Shown here piece after piece: positions 1-7,900 of a DNA stretch of 39,405 nt (its first letter is position 1; every line of letters begins with the position of its first letter). Position numbers and translations under genes: made by a program. Below the pieces are notes generated by a model. That model saw only the letters and a program-made list of their open reading frames with translations. It was not told where the DNA came from and searched no databases. The DNA is from Bacteroidaceae bacterium (GTDB lineage: Bacteria > Bacteroidota > Bacteroidia > Bacteroidales > Bacteroidaceae). The stretch lies in assembly GCA_017940565.1 (NCBI GenBank), contig JAGAYH010000045.1, positions 1 through 39,405 of the forward strand. The letters are read 5' to 3'.

Positions 1-4
1 CTGC

Positions 5-40
5 AAAGGCGGCGTTTCAAAATTTTGAAGCGCCGCCTTT
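5..40. repeat. 36-bp GC-rich intergenic palindrome (family A)
   Basis: Two 18-bp halves form an almost perfect inverted repeat: AAAGGCGGCGTTTCAAAA facing TTTTGAAGCGCCGCCTTT, with one G-T wobble. The same layout recurs at 5064-5099, 11485-11520, 18623-18658 and 37121-37156. It is followed at about 48-72 by loose half-site-like sequence (GAAACGCCGTCTCG). It may end a transcript entering from the left, but there is no strong T-run after it. The rest of 41-222 holds a small hairpin at 139-157 (AGTTGCGA / TCGCAACT) and nothing else recognisable. Confidence 0.75.
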
Positions 41-222
41 GTCGCACCGAAACGCCGTCTCGTTTTTGGCGTCTGAAATCTTTGTGACAATCAGCCGGTT
101 ATAGAAGTGTTAAAGCCGCCTGTCTGTAACCGGGAGTTAGTTGCGAAAATCGCAACTTGCGCTGTTGCTGTTATCAAAAAACGCCTGTGCCCGCACGTTT
201 TTTCAAAAGTTAAGACATAGAT

Positions 223-254
223 TTTGCGCAGTCCAATCTTTTTGAGTACCTTTG
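223..254 (+). promoter_or_regulatory. Bacteroidota promoter for the DUF2723 operon
   Basis: The -7 box TACCTTTG lies at 247-254 and a -33 TTTG at 223-226, with 20 bp between. Transcription would start near 261, downstream of the possible TTG start at 252. This rules that start out and supports the ATG at 288. Confidence 0.8.
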
Positions 255-287
255 CCCACTGATTTGGACGAAAATAAACATTACGTA

Positions 288-3200
288 ATGAAGCAATACA
301 GAACGATTAACAACATTTTCGGTTGGCTGGTGTTTGCCATAGCGGCTTTCACCTACTGCTCCACCATTGAACCGACAGCCAGTTTCTGGGACTGTCCCGA
401 GTTTATTACCACGGCTTACAAATTTGAAGTAGGTCACCCCCCCGGCGCACCATTCTACATGATATTCGGCAATCTGTTCACGCAGTTTGCCGGCGACCCC
501 TCGCAGGTGGCCAAGATGATTAACATGATGTCGGCCTTGCTGAGCGCCGCGGGCATCCTGTTCCTCTTCTGGACCATCACGCACCTGACGCGCAAGCTCA
601 TCTGCCACAAGGGTGTGGTGGAAAGCACTTCGCAGCTGATAACCATCATGGGAGCCGGTCTGGTGGGCTCGCTGGCCTACACTTGGAGCGACACCTACTG
701 GTTCAGCGCCGTCGAGGGTGAGGTATATGCCTTCTCCTCGCTGTTCACTGCGCTGGTGTTCTGGCTTATATTGAAGTGGGAAGACCACGCCGACGAGCCT
801 CACAGCGACCGTTACCTGGTGCTCATCGCCTTCCTGACGGGTTTGTCAATAGGTGTGCACCTGCTCAACCTGCTGTGCATCCCCGCCATGGTGCTGGTGT
901 TCTACTACAAGAAAGCCGGCGACAAGAGCGACCTGCGCGGCTCGTTGCTGGCCCTGCTATTCAGTTTCGTGCTCATAGCCCTGGTGCTCTATGGCATCGT
1001 GCCGGGCATCGTGAAGATAGCCGGCTGGTTTGAACTGCTGTTTGTCAACACGCTCGGCCTGTCGTTCAACACGGGTGAAATCGTTTACATCGTGCTGCTC
1101 ACGGCGACCATTCTGTGGGGCATCTACGAAAGTTATACGGCCAAGAGCCACAAGCGCATGAATGTGTCGTTCATGCTGTCTATCGCCATGCTCGGCATCC
1201 CCTTCTATGGCTTCGGCGTGGGCGCCGTCATCGTGGCCGCCATCGTGCTGGGCGCCTTGGGCTACGCCCTGTTCAGCTATAAGAAGATCAGCCAGTATGC
1301 CGAACTGCCGCGTGTGCTCAACACCACGCTGCTCTGCTGCCTGATGATCATGATAGGGTATTCCACGTATGCCGTCATCGTGATACGCTCCACGGCCAAT
1401 CCACCGATGGACCAGAATTCGCCGGAAGACGTCTTTACCCTCGGTGAATACCTCAACCGCGAGCAATACGGTTCCACACCGCTCTTCTACGGTCCGGCCT
1501 ACACGTCGCAGGTGAAGATGGAACGGCAGGGCGACTACATGGTGCCCGTCCGCGAAAAGGGCGCGCCCATCTGGCAACGCAAGGAGAAACAAAGTGCTGA
1601 CGAAAAAGACCAGTACGAAAAGATAGGCAACAAGGGCGACTACAAGTATGCCCAAAACATGCTCTTCCCCCGCATGTGGGACAACTCCAACGAGCATCCG
1701 CAGGACTACGAAGCCTGGATGGGCGGCGTGGAAGGCCGTATGGTGGACTACGACCGCGGCGGGCAAATCGTACAGGTGAAGATGCCCACTCAGGTGGAGA
1801 ACCTGCGCTTCTTCATCTCCTACCAAATCAACTTCATGTATTGGCGCTACTTCCTGTGGAACTTCGCCGGCCGCCAGAATGACATTCAGGGCTTCGGCGA
1901 AGCCGAGCACGGCAACTGGCTCACCGGTATTCCCTTCATCGACAACCTGCGTCTGGGCGACCAGAGCAAGTTGCCCGACGACCTGAAGAATAACAAAGGC
2001 CACAACGTGTTCTACATGCTGCCGCTGCTGCTGGGTATCCTCGGACTGTGCTGGCAAGCCTTCCGCGGCAAGAAGGGCATACGCCAGTTCTGGGTGGTAT
2101 GCTTCCTGTTCTTCATGACGGGTCTTGCCATCGTGGTCTATCTGAACCAGACGCCGTCGCAGCCCCGTGAGCGCGACTATGCCTATGCCGCCTCGTTCTA
2201 CGCCTTCACCATTTGGATTGGCATGGGCGTGGCCGCCATAGTGGAATGGCTCAAGAAGTTCAAGATGAACGAAAATGTGAAAGCCGCCGTCGTTTCGGCC
2301 CTTTGCCTGCTCGTGCCCATACAGATGGTGACACAGACGTGGGACGACCACGACCGCTCGGGCCGCTACACCTGCCGCGACTTCGGACAGAATTACCTGA
2401 ATTCATTGCAGGCAGAAAACAATCCCATCATCTTCACCAACGGCGACAACGACACCTTCCCCCTGTGGTATAACCAGGAGGTGGAGGGCGTGCGCACCGA
2501 CGCCCGTGTCTGCAACCTCAGTTACCTGCAGACCCCCTGGTACATCGACCAGATGCGCCGCCCGGCCTATGAATCGCCCGCTGTACCCATCACCTGGAAC
2601 CGTTACGAATACGTTGCCGGTACCAACGAAGGCGTGCCCGTGCGGCCCGAGATGATGGCCATGATTGACGAATACTATAAGACCAATCCTGAACAGGCCA
2701 AGCAGGAACTCGGCGAGAATCCCTATGAGCTGAAGAACATCCTGAAGTATTGGGTGCGTAGCACGAATGAACAGATGAAAGTCATTCCCACCGACTCCAT
2801 TGTGGTGCCCATTGACAAGGAGGCAGTGAAGCGTTCAGGCATGACCATTCCCGACAGTGTCGAGATACCCGACTACATGGTCATTTCGCTCGAAGGCCGC
2901 AATGCCCTTTACAAGAACAGCCTGATGTTGCTCGAGATGTTGGCCGAGTGCAACTGGGAGCGCCCGCTCTACTTCGCCATGACTGTAGGCCCGTCGAATT
3001 TCCTCAATCTGGAGAGCCACTTCGTACAGGAAGGCCTGACCTACCGCATCACGCCCTTCGATGCCTATAATTCCGGTATGGGTGTTGACGTGGACAAGAT
3101 GTATGACAATATGATGAACAAGTTCAAGTTCGGCGATATCAACAAACCGGGTGTCTATCTTGATGAAACCGTGGCCCGCATGTGCCTCACCCACCGCCGC

Positions 3201-3614
3201 ACCTACAGCCTGCTGGCCTTCCAGCTCATGGCGCGCGGCGACAGTGTGCGTGCCCTCAAGGTGGCCGAGTTCATCGACAAGAACATTCCCGAGTCCACCC
3301 TTACCTACGCCGACAATCTGGGCGGCAGCACCGACTTGGCCAGCATCTTCATGTCTTGCGGCAAGAAGGAAAAAGCCATGGCCATCTACAACACCGTTTA
3401 CCGCTCTGCCAAGCAGTACCTCGACTGGTATATGGAGTATTCGCCCAACGACATTCAGAGCAACAAGCGCGAGTGTGCCCGCAACCTGTCGAGCATGTTC
3501 TCTGTTGTTTCCAACCTGCGCGATGCCGGTGTCAAGGAAGCCGAGTCGCTCTTGGAAGAGACCAGCAGCTATTACGCACGCCTTCAGAGCAAAGGCATCA
3601 ACGTAGCTTTCTAA
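288..3614 (+). CDS. DUF2723 polytopic membrane protein, GT117/TMEM260-like putative glycosyltransferase
   Basis: The protein has 1108 residues. The N-terminal half is a multi-pass membrane domain with a first segment at about residues 9-24. An acidic first loop follows with E28-P-T and W34-D-C-P-E38, as expected for a GT-C fold enzyme that uses a lipid-linked sugar. Further hydrophobic segments run to about residue 370, with more around 580-680. The C-terminal third is soluble and, from about residue 960, looks TPR-like. Human TMEM260, of the same DUF2723 family (CAZy GT117), is a protein O-mannosyltransferase, so protein O-glycosylation at the inner membrane is a reasonable inference, not shown here. 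The reading frame could open at TTG 252, but that codon lies inside the promoter, so ATG 288 is chosen. It is first in an operon with the deacetylase and methyltransferase genes (4- and 6-nt gaps). Confidence 0.85.
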   Translation: MKQYRTINNIFGWLVFAIAAFTYCSTIEPTASFWDCPEFITTAYKFEVGHPPGAPFYMIFGNLFTQFAGDPSQVAKMINMMSALLSAAGILFLFWTITHLTRKLICHKGVVESTSQLITIMGAGLVGSLAYTWSDTYWFSAVEGEVYAFSSLFTALVFWLILKWEDHADEPHSDRYLVLIAFLTGLSIGVHLLNLLCIPAMVLVFYYKKAGDKSDLRGSLLALLFSFVLIALVLYGIVPGIVKIAGWFELLFVNTLGLSFNTGEIVYIVLLTATILWGIYESYTAKSHKRMNVSFMLSIAMLGIPFYGFGVGAVIVAAIVLGALGYALFSYKKISQYAELPRVLNTTLLCCLMIMIGYSTYAVIVIRSTANPPMDQNSPEDVFTLGEYLNREQYGSTPLFYGPAYTSQVKMERQGDYMVPVREKGAPIWQRKEKQSADEKDQYEKIGNKGDYKYAQNMLFPRMWDNSNEHPQDYEAWMGGVEGRMVDYDRGGQIVQVKMPTQVENLRFFISYQINFMYWRYFLWNFAGRQNDIQGFGEAEHGNWLTGIPFIDNLRLGDQSKLPDDLKNNKGHNVFYMLPLLLGILGLCWQAFRGKKGIRQFWVVCFLFFMTGLAIVVYLNQTPSQPRERDYAYAASFYAFTIWIGMGVAAIVEWLKKFKMNENVKAAVVSALCLLVPIQMVTQTWDDHDRSGRYTCRDFGQNYLNSLQAENNPIIFTNGDNDTFPLWYNQEVEGVRTDARVCNLSYLQTPWYIDQMRRPAYESPAVPITWNRYEYVAGTNEGVPVRPEMMAMIDEYYKTNPEQAKQELGENPYELKNILKYWVRSTNEQMKVIPTDSIVVPIDKEAVKRSGMTIPDSVEIPDYMVISLEGRNALYKNSLMLLEMLAECNWERPLYFAMTVGPSNFLNLESHFVQEGLTYRITPFDAYNSGMGVDVDKMYDNMMNKFKFGDINKPGVYLDETVARMCLTHRRTYSLLAFQLMARGDSVRALKVAEFIDKNIPESTLTYADNLGGSTDLASIFMSCGKKEKAMAIYNTVYRSAKQYLDWYMEYSPNDIQSNKRECARNLSSMFSVVSNLRDAGVKEAESLLEETSSYYARLQSKGINVAF

Positions 3615-3618
3615 ATAA

Positions 3619-4263
3619 ATGTTCATAGAACAGCCTTCCGACTGGCTCCGCCACATCTATCCCGACGCCCTCTGGCGTATGGATACGAATGTGAAGGCTG
3701 TCTATCTCACGTTCGACGACGGGCCCATTCCCGAAGTAACGCCCCGCGTCCTTGACCTGCTTTCGCAGTACGGCGTCAAAGCCACCTTCTTCATGGTGGG
3801 CGACAATGTGCGCAAGTATCCCGACATTTACCGGATGGTCAAGGATGCAGGGCACCGTATAGGCAACCATACCTATAACCACATTGGCGGTATGCGTCAC
3901 GGCATACGCAGCTATCTGAACAACGTTGAAAAGGCCAACGACCTGCTCCATACCGACCTGGTGCGTCCGCCCCACGGTTGGCTCAAGTGGGAACAGTATT
4001 ATTTCCTCCGCCACAAGTACAAACTCGTCATGTGGGACGTCGTCACCCGCGACTACAGCAACCGCCTCAACGGCAAGGAGGTGCTCTGGAACGTGCGCCA
4101 CTACACCCGGCCCGGCTCCATCATTACCTTCCACGATTCCCTCAAAAGCGCAGACAAACTCTGGTATGCCCTGCCGCGCAGCATCGAGTGGCTGCAGTCG
4201 CAAGGCTATATTTTCAAAACATTCCCGGTGTATCGCGCTGAAACCAACGAGAATAATCTCTAA
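3619..4263 (+). CDS. Polysaccharide deacetylase (NodB homology domain, CE4)
   Basis: This 214-residue protein is essentially one NodB domain. Motif 1 is TFDDGP at residues 31-36, with D33 as expected base and D34 as metal ligand. Motif 2 is H84-T-Y-N-H88, the metal-binding HxxxH, and motif 3 is RPPHG at 116-120, close to the usual RxPYG. The late motif ITFHDS (about residues 170-175) supplies the second catalytic histidine. All metal and catalytic positions appear intact, so it should be an active metal-dependent deacetylase of an N- or O-acetylated sugar. No signal peptide or membrane segment is visible, which suggests cytoplasmic action on a precursor. It starts 4 nt after the DUF2723 gene and 6 nt before the methyltransferase gene. 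The substrate is unknown. Confidence 0.88.
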   Translation: MFIEQPSDWLRHIYPDALWRMDTNVKAVYLTFDDGPIPEVTPRVLDLLSQYGVKATFFMVGDNVRKYPDIYRMVKDAGHRIGNHTYNHIGGMRHGIRSYLNNVEKANDLLHTDLVRPPHGWLKWEQYYFLRHKYKLVMWDVVTRDYSNRLNGKEVLWNVRHYTRPGSIITFHDSLKSADKLWYALPRSIEWLQSQGYIFKTFPVYRAETNENNL

Positions 4264-4269
4264 CCATCC

Positions 4270-5049
4270 ATGCAAGAACGTCAGAAAGACCGCACCCGCT
4301 ATTTCCGCGAACTGGCCGAGACCAGCGAGCGCTATTTCATGCCCTACATCGGGCGTTTCCGCCCCATTGAGCCAGGCCTTCGCGTGCTGGAGATAGGTTG
4401 TGGCGACGGAGGCAACCTGTTGCCCTTTGCCCGCCACGGATGCCACGTGCTTGGCGTTGACATGGCCGCCTCGCGCATCGATGTTGCCCGCGCCCAGTTT
4501 CAGGCTGCCGGGGCCGAGGGCGAATTTATTGCCAGCGACATATTCAGGCTGACCGAGTTCCGCCACCGTTTCGACCTCATCCTCTGCCACGACGTCATAG
4601 AGCACATCGGCGACAAGGCCCTTTTCCTGCGCAACATCAAGGACTACCTCGCCCCCGACGGGCTGCTCTTCATGTCGTTTCCCGCCTGGCAAATGCCTTT
4701 CGGGGGCCATCAGCAAATCTGCCGCAGCCGCGTGCTGAGCCATCTGCCGTGGTTCCATCTGCTCCCTTCATGGTTGTATAAAAACATGTTGCAATCGTTT
4801 GGCGAGACAGCCGGCGTGGTGGACGAACTGCTCAGCATCAAGCAGACCCGTTGCCCCATCGAAACCTTTGAGCGGCATGCGCGGAACGAACGTTTTGTCA
4901 CCATCGACCGCCTTCTCTGGTTCATCAATCCCCACTACCGCGTCAAGTTCGGCCTGCGTCCCCGCCGGCTGTGGTCTCTGCCGGGCCGTATTCCCTACGT
5001 TCGCAATTTCTATACGACTTCGTGCTTCTACATGCTGCGTCCGCAGTAG
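4270..5049 (+). CDS. Class I SAM-dependent methyltransferase
   Basis: The protein has 259 residues with a Rossmann-type methyltransferase core. Motif I is VLEIGCGDGG (residues 39-48). The acidic end of beta-2 follows at GVDMA (about 62-66), a further acidic motif sits near ASDIF, and the beta-4 motif is DLILCHDVIEHI (about 101-112). The C-terminal 80 residues are basic and aromatic and are not recognised. This arrangement is common in methyltransferases of glycan or lipid pathways. It is third in the operon. With the deacetylase it could trim or cap a sugar handled by the DUF2723 protein; that link rests on gene order only. Confidence 0.85.
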   Translation: MQERQKDRTRYFRELAETSERYFMPYIGRFRPIEPGLRVLEIGCGDGGNLLPFARHGCHVLGVDMAASRIDVARAQFQAAGAEGEFIASDIFRLTEFRHRFDLILCHDVIEHIGDKALFLRNIKDYLAPDGLLFMSFPAWQMPFGGHQQICRSRVLSHLPWFHLLPSWLYKNMLQSFGETAGVVDELLSIKQTRCPIETFERHARNERFVTIDRLLWFINPHYRVKFGLRPRRLWSLPGRIPYVRNFYTTSCFYMLRPQ

Positions 5050-5063
5050 CGCGTGATAAACAA

Positions 5064-5141
5064 CGAGGCGCCGTTTCAAATTTACGAAACGGCGCCTCGA
5101 AATTTTGAAGCGGCGTCTCGAAAATCTGAGGCGCCGCTTTG
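5064..5141. terminator. Double hairpin between convergent genes (family A palindromes)
   Basis: The first hairpin, 5064-5099, is a perfect 14-bp stem (CGAGGCGCCGTTTC / GAAACGGCGCCTCG) with an 8-nt loop and is 36 bp in total. The second stem pairs 5108-5119 with 5128-5139 (AAGCGGCGTCTC / GAGGCGCCGCTT) with one G-T pair. They fill the 109-bp gap between the methyltransferase stop (5049) and the end of the convergent M16 gene (5159), so a bidirectional terminator role is likely. Classical T-runs are weak, and the sequence belongs to the dispersed 36-bp palindrome family. Confidence 0.6.
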
Positions 5142-5158
5142 GTATGTCACCTTATTCC

Positions 5159-6382
5159 TTATTTATATATAAGTGTGGTCAGCCTGTCCTCTCGGAAGAT
5201 GTCGCGCGCCACCTCCATGAGGTCCTCGGCCGTGAGCGCACGTATCTTGCGTATGGTGTCGTCCACATCGCGGTGCTCACCATAGCGGGCAAACGCCTTG
5301 CCCATGGCGATGGCGTAACTGCCGAAGTGGTCGCAGTTGAGCAGCAGTTGGCCCACGGTCTGCTTCTTCGCCGCATTGAGTCGTGCCGTGCTCAGGGGCT
5401 CCTCGCGCAGTTGGTCCAGCTGGCGCAGCACCAGCGAGCGGCAGCGCTCCACATCGTCCTCGTCGCAGCCGAAATAGACGCTCCACACGCCCGAGTCGCT
5501 GTAGTGGAACGACGAGCAATCGACCGTATAGACCAGCCCGTGTTTCTCGCGCAGGCTCACGTTGAGCAGTGAGTTCATGCCCGGACCGCCCAGCAGGTTG
5601 CTCAGCAGGAACAGAGCCTGTCGGCGCGGGTCCATGCGGCCGTAGCAGCGGTTTCCCATCACCACGTGGGCCTGGTGGGTGTCGTGGTGGGCGGTGCGCA
5701 CCTCAGGCACGTAGTCGGGCAGAGGTTGCGGCGCGTGGCAGGCACTGGCGGCAGGCACGTCGGCCGTGGCCTTTTCGACCAATTTGACCACGCGGCTGAA
5801 AGGCACGTTGCCCAGCACATAGAACGTCACATTGCCCGTCACATAGTATTTCCCCGTGAAGCGTCTGGCGTCGTCGGTGGTGTACTGCCGCAGGCGGTCG
5901 GCTTGTCCCAGAATGTCGCGCCCCAGGGCGTGGCCGCGGAAGAGCATGGACTCGAACTCGTCGTAGATGAGTTCGGCCGGCGAGTCGCGGTAGCTGTCTA
6001 TCTCGTCGATGATGACTTCCTTCTCCTTGTCCAGTTCGTGCTGCGGGTAGGTGCTGTGGAACACGATGTCGCACAGCAGGTCCACCGCACGGGCGAAGTC
6101 CTCCTGTTGCACCGTGGCGTAGTAAGCCGTCTCCTCCTTGTTCGTATAGGCGTTCAGGTCGCCGCCCACGCGCTCCAGGCCGTTGCGTATGTGACAGGCA
6201 CGGCGGCGCACGGTACCCTTGAAGGTCGTGTGCTCGCAGAAGTGGGCCAGACCCGAGTCGGCCTCGTCTTCGTCGCGGGTGCCGGCACCCACGATGAGAC
6301 CGCAGTACACTACGCCCGTGGGGCAGGGCTCCTGTATGATGCGCAGGCCATTGGCCAGCGTCGTTTGATGAAATTCTCTCAT
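5159..6382 (-). CDS. M16 family zinc metallopeptidase (mitochondrial-processing-peptidase-like)
   Basis: The product is 407 residues from the ATG at 6382. The inverted zinc motif is H47-F-C-E50-H51, and the third ligand is probably E127, exactly 76 residues after H51, as in active M16 enzymes. The conserved NAYTNKEETAYYA stretch (about 77-89) precedes it. The C-terminal half (about 170-400) is the second, inactive-type M16 domain. No signal peptide is visible. A longer frame opens at 6496, but its extra 38 residues do not resemble the family and overlap the divergent promoter region; the family's typical N-terminus begins at MREFHQTTLANGLR. Peptide or protein turnover is the expected role; the substrate is unknown. 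It is a single-gene unit, divergent from ridA. Confidence 0.9.
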   Translation of the reverse strand: MREFHQTTLANGLRIIQEPCPTGVVYCGLIVGAGTRDEDEADSGLAHFCEHTTFKGTVRRRACHIRNGLERVGGDLNAYTNKEETAYYATVQQEDFARAVDLLCDIVFHSTYPQHELDKEKEVIIDEIDSYRDSPAELIYDEFESMLFRGHALGRDILGQADRLRQYTTDDARRFTGKYYVTGNVTFYVLGNVPFSRVVKLVEKATADVPAASACHAPQPLPDYVPEVRTAHHDTHQAHVVMGNRCYGRMDPRRQALFLLSNLLGGPGMNSLLNVSLREKHGLVYTVDCSSFHYSDSGVWSVYFGCDEDDVERCRSLVLRQLDQLREEPLSTARLNAAKKQTVGQLLLNCDHFGSYAIAMGKAFARYGEHRDVDDTIRKIRALTAEDLMEVARDIFREDRLTTLIYK

Positions 6383-6390
6383 AGCGGGTG

Positions 6391-6398
6391 CAAAATTA
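6391..6398 (-). promoter_or_regulatory. -7 box for the M16 gene
   Basis: CAAAATTA on the plus strand reads TAATTTTG on the minus strand, 9 nt upstream of the start codon at 6382. No convincing -33 box was found, and the leader would be very short. Confidence 0.4.
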
Positions 6399-6417
6399 AT
6401 AAATAATAGGCTTTTCT

Positions 6418-6449
6418 GTTGTTTCTTCCATCGAAAAACCCGAAATTTG
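6418..6449 (+). promoter_or_regulatory. Probable promoter for the ridA-LOG operon
   Basis: A -33 GTTG at 6418-6421 is followed after 20 bp by GAAATTTG at 6442-6449, a near match to TAnnTTTG with the first base changed. Transcription from about 6456 favours the ATG at 6488 over the in-frame ATG at 6455. Confidence 0.5.
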
Positions 6450-6487
6450 CAAAAATGATTAAGTCTAACTTGCCAAAATCCACAAGA

Positions 6488-6865
6488 ATGAAACAACCCA
6501 TTGCCACAGCCGGTGCCCCTGCCGCCATCGGTCCCTACAGCCAGGCCGTCGAGGCCGGCGGATGTGTTTATGTGTCGGGCCAGCTGCCCATCAACCCCGC
6601 CACAGGCCAGATGGCCGAAGGCGGCGTGGCCGAACTCACGCGCCAGTCGCTCGCCAACATCCGCGCCATACTGGCCGAAGCCGGGCTCGGTATGGAAAAC
6701 GTGGTGAAGACCACCGTCATGTTGGCCGATATGGCCGACTTTGCGGAGATGAACGCTGTCTATGCCGAGTTTTTCACCGCTCCCTTCCCCGCGCGCTCGG
6801 CCTTTGCCGTGAAGGCTCTGCCCAAGGGAGCCCGGGTGGAGATAGAATGCCTTGCCGTCAGATGA
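6488..6865 (+). CDS. ridA: RidA family reactive imine/enamine deaminase
   Basis: The product has 125 residues, the normal RidA length. The family opens with a pattern seen here as AGAPAAIGPYSQAVEAGG and continues with YVSGQLPINPATGQ. The C-terminal signature PARSAFAVKALPKGARVEIE (about 99-118) includes the arginine (GAR-VEIE) that binds the carboxylate of the 2-aminoacrylate-type substrate. RidA hydrolyses reactive imine intermediates from PLP enzymes to ketoacids and ammonia in the cytoplasm, protecting other PLP enzymes. Starts at 6419 and 6455 are in frame, but the promoter position and family alignment favour 6488. The stop overlaps the next gene's start (ATGA). Confidence 0.93.
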   Translation: MKQPIATAGAPAAIGPYSQAVEAGGCVYVSGQLPINPATGQMAEGGVAELTRQSLANIRAILAEAGLGMENVVKTTVMLADMADFAEMNAVYAEFFTAPFPARSAFAVKALPKGARVEIECLAVR

Positions 6866-7395
6866 ACGTAGCTCTCTTTTGCGCCTCCGCCGAGGGGTTG
6901 CCCGCCGATGTGGTGGCCGCCGCCGGGTCGTTTGGCCAATGGATTGGCCGTCAGGGCCACACCTTGCTCTATGGCGGGGTGAGGAAAGGGCTCATGGAGG
7001 TGACGGCGCAGGCCGTGAAGGCGGCTGGCGGACGTGTGATCGGCGTGGTGCCGCGCTACATGGTCGAAGCGGGTCTGGTGAGCCCGTGCGTCGATGAGTG
7101 TGTGGCGTGCCGCAACCTCAGCGAGCGCAAATGGCTCCTTCAGCAACAGGCCGATGCGTTTGTGGTGCTGCCCGGGGGAGCCGGCACGCTCGACGAACTC
7201 TTCAGCATGCTTGCCGCGGCCCAGGCCGGCGAGCATGGCAAACCCATCTATCTGCTCAACCTGCACCATTTCTGGGAACCGTTGCTGCATCTGCTGCGCG
7301 CCGCCGAGGCCGGAGGCTATGCCCGTACCGGCAGCGCCGACCGCCTGAGGCTCGTTCCCTCGGTGACCACACTGGCTGAGGCCCTTTCGCTCTGA
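6862..7395 (+). CDS. LOG family protein (nucleoside-5'-monophosphate phosphoribohydrolase)
   Basis: The protein has 177 residues. The diagnostic PGGAGTLDE lies at residues 104-112, and the upstream conserved arginine-lysine pair is in NLSERK (85-90). The nucleotide-binding loop LYGGVRKGLM at 36-45 is the usual LVYGGGxxGLM with a Gly-to-Val change. LOG enzymes cleave the N-glycosidic bond of nucleoside 5'-monophosphates, including cytokinin-type ones; in bacteria the physiological substrate is often uncertain. It overlaps ridA by 4 nt (ATGA), so the two are probably translationally coupled. Longer in-frame starts inside ridA are rejected because the family begins at MNVALFCAS. Confidence 0.9.
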   Translation: MNVALFCASAEGLPADVVAAAGSFGQWIGRQGHTLLYGGVRKGLMEVTAQAVKAAGGRVIGVVPRYMVEAGLVSPCVDECVACRNLSERKWLLQQQADAFVVLPGGAGTLDELFSMLAAAQAGEHGKPIYLLNLHHFWEPLLHLLRAAEAGGYARTGSADRLRLVPSVTTLAEALSL

Positions 7396-7464
7396 GGACG
7401 GGAAGGGCTTTCCCCGTGGCTGACGGTTGCCGGAAAACGTTGCCCGGGGCAGACCGGTGAATGA

Positions 7465-7500
7465 CTAACTCCGTTTTCGTCACGACGAAAACGGAGTTAG
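7465..7500. repeat. 36-bp palindrome (family B)
   Basis: The halves are CTAACTCCGTTTTCGTCA and CGACGAAAACGGAGTTAG, an inverted repeat with a single central mismatch. It lies 69 nt after the LOG gene. A close relative is at 37225-37260, and composite relatives are at 30771-30832 and 33527-33590. It could act as a terminator hairpin but has no T-run. The rest of the 7396-7900 gap holds the two promoters listed separately and a leader with nothing recognisable. Confidence 0.8.
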
Positions 7501-7654
7501 TTTAGACGAGACCGCATATGGTGCGGCCGGAATTTCCTGCCGGCGGTCCGATGTGTGTTTTGAGCCGGAAAATGACAATTCAGGACTTCGCGGAGTGGAA
7601 AAACGGGAAAATTGCAAGAATTTTGTCCGAAAAGAAAAATTTTTTGCTCTTTTC

Positions 7655-7685
7655 TTTGCAAGTAATCAACATTTTTATACCTTTG
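7655..7685 (+). promoter_or_regulatory. Distal promoter P1 for the 1134-residue secreted protein
   Basis: A -33 TTTG at 7655-7658 and a -7 TACCTTTG at 7678-7685 are separated by 19 bp. The start point near 7692 would give a leader of about 210 nt. Confidence 0.7.
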
Positions 7686-7773
7686 CACAATCGATTGCGC
7701 AACAACCGGCTCGGCCGTAATGGCGGCCAAGACGTTAAAAAACGTCTATAACGGCTGAATTTGACGGGCATCT

Positions 7774-7806
7774 TTTGGCTATGTCTCAATGAAATTGTTA
7801 ATTTTG
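7774..7806 (+). promoter_or_regulatory. Proximal promoter P2 for the 1134-residue secreted protein
   Basis: TTTG at 7774-7777 and TAATTTTG at 7799-7806 are separated by 21 bp. The start point near 7813 leaves a leader of about 88 nt. It is in tandem with P1. Confidence 0.55.
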
Positions 7807-7900
7807 CAAAGCCATGTGTCCGCTTTTGTGGCATGAGATAAAATGGACGAAAAATAAAAGAACTAAATAAACTGATTTACTAACTAAATTATTTCTGCAA

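Noticed and set aside
252-287. TTG start for the DUF2723 protein, 12 codons upstream of ATG 288
   Set aside because: The TTG lies inside the -7 promoter box (TACCTTTG, 247-254), so it would not be in the transcript.
957-2351. Long minus-strand open frame of 464 codons
   Set aside because: It is antisense to the DUF2723 gene, has no recognisable motif and a His/Val/Gly-rich shadow composition typical of GC-rich antisense frames.
6383-6496. N-terminal extension of the M16 peptidase (ATG at 6496)
   Set aside because: The added 38 residues are unlike the family and run through the divergent promoter region; the family start fits ATG 6382.
7518-7751. 77-codon plus-strand frame in the leader region
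   Set aside because: It spans promoter P1 and has no recognisable features.
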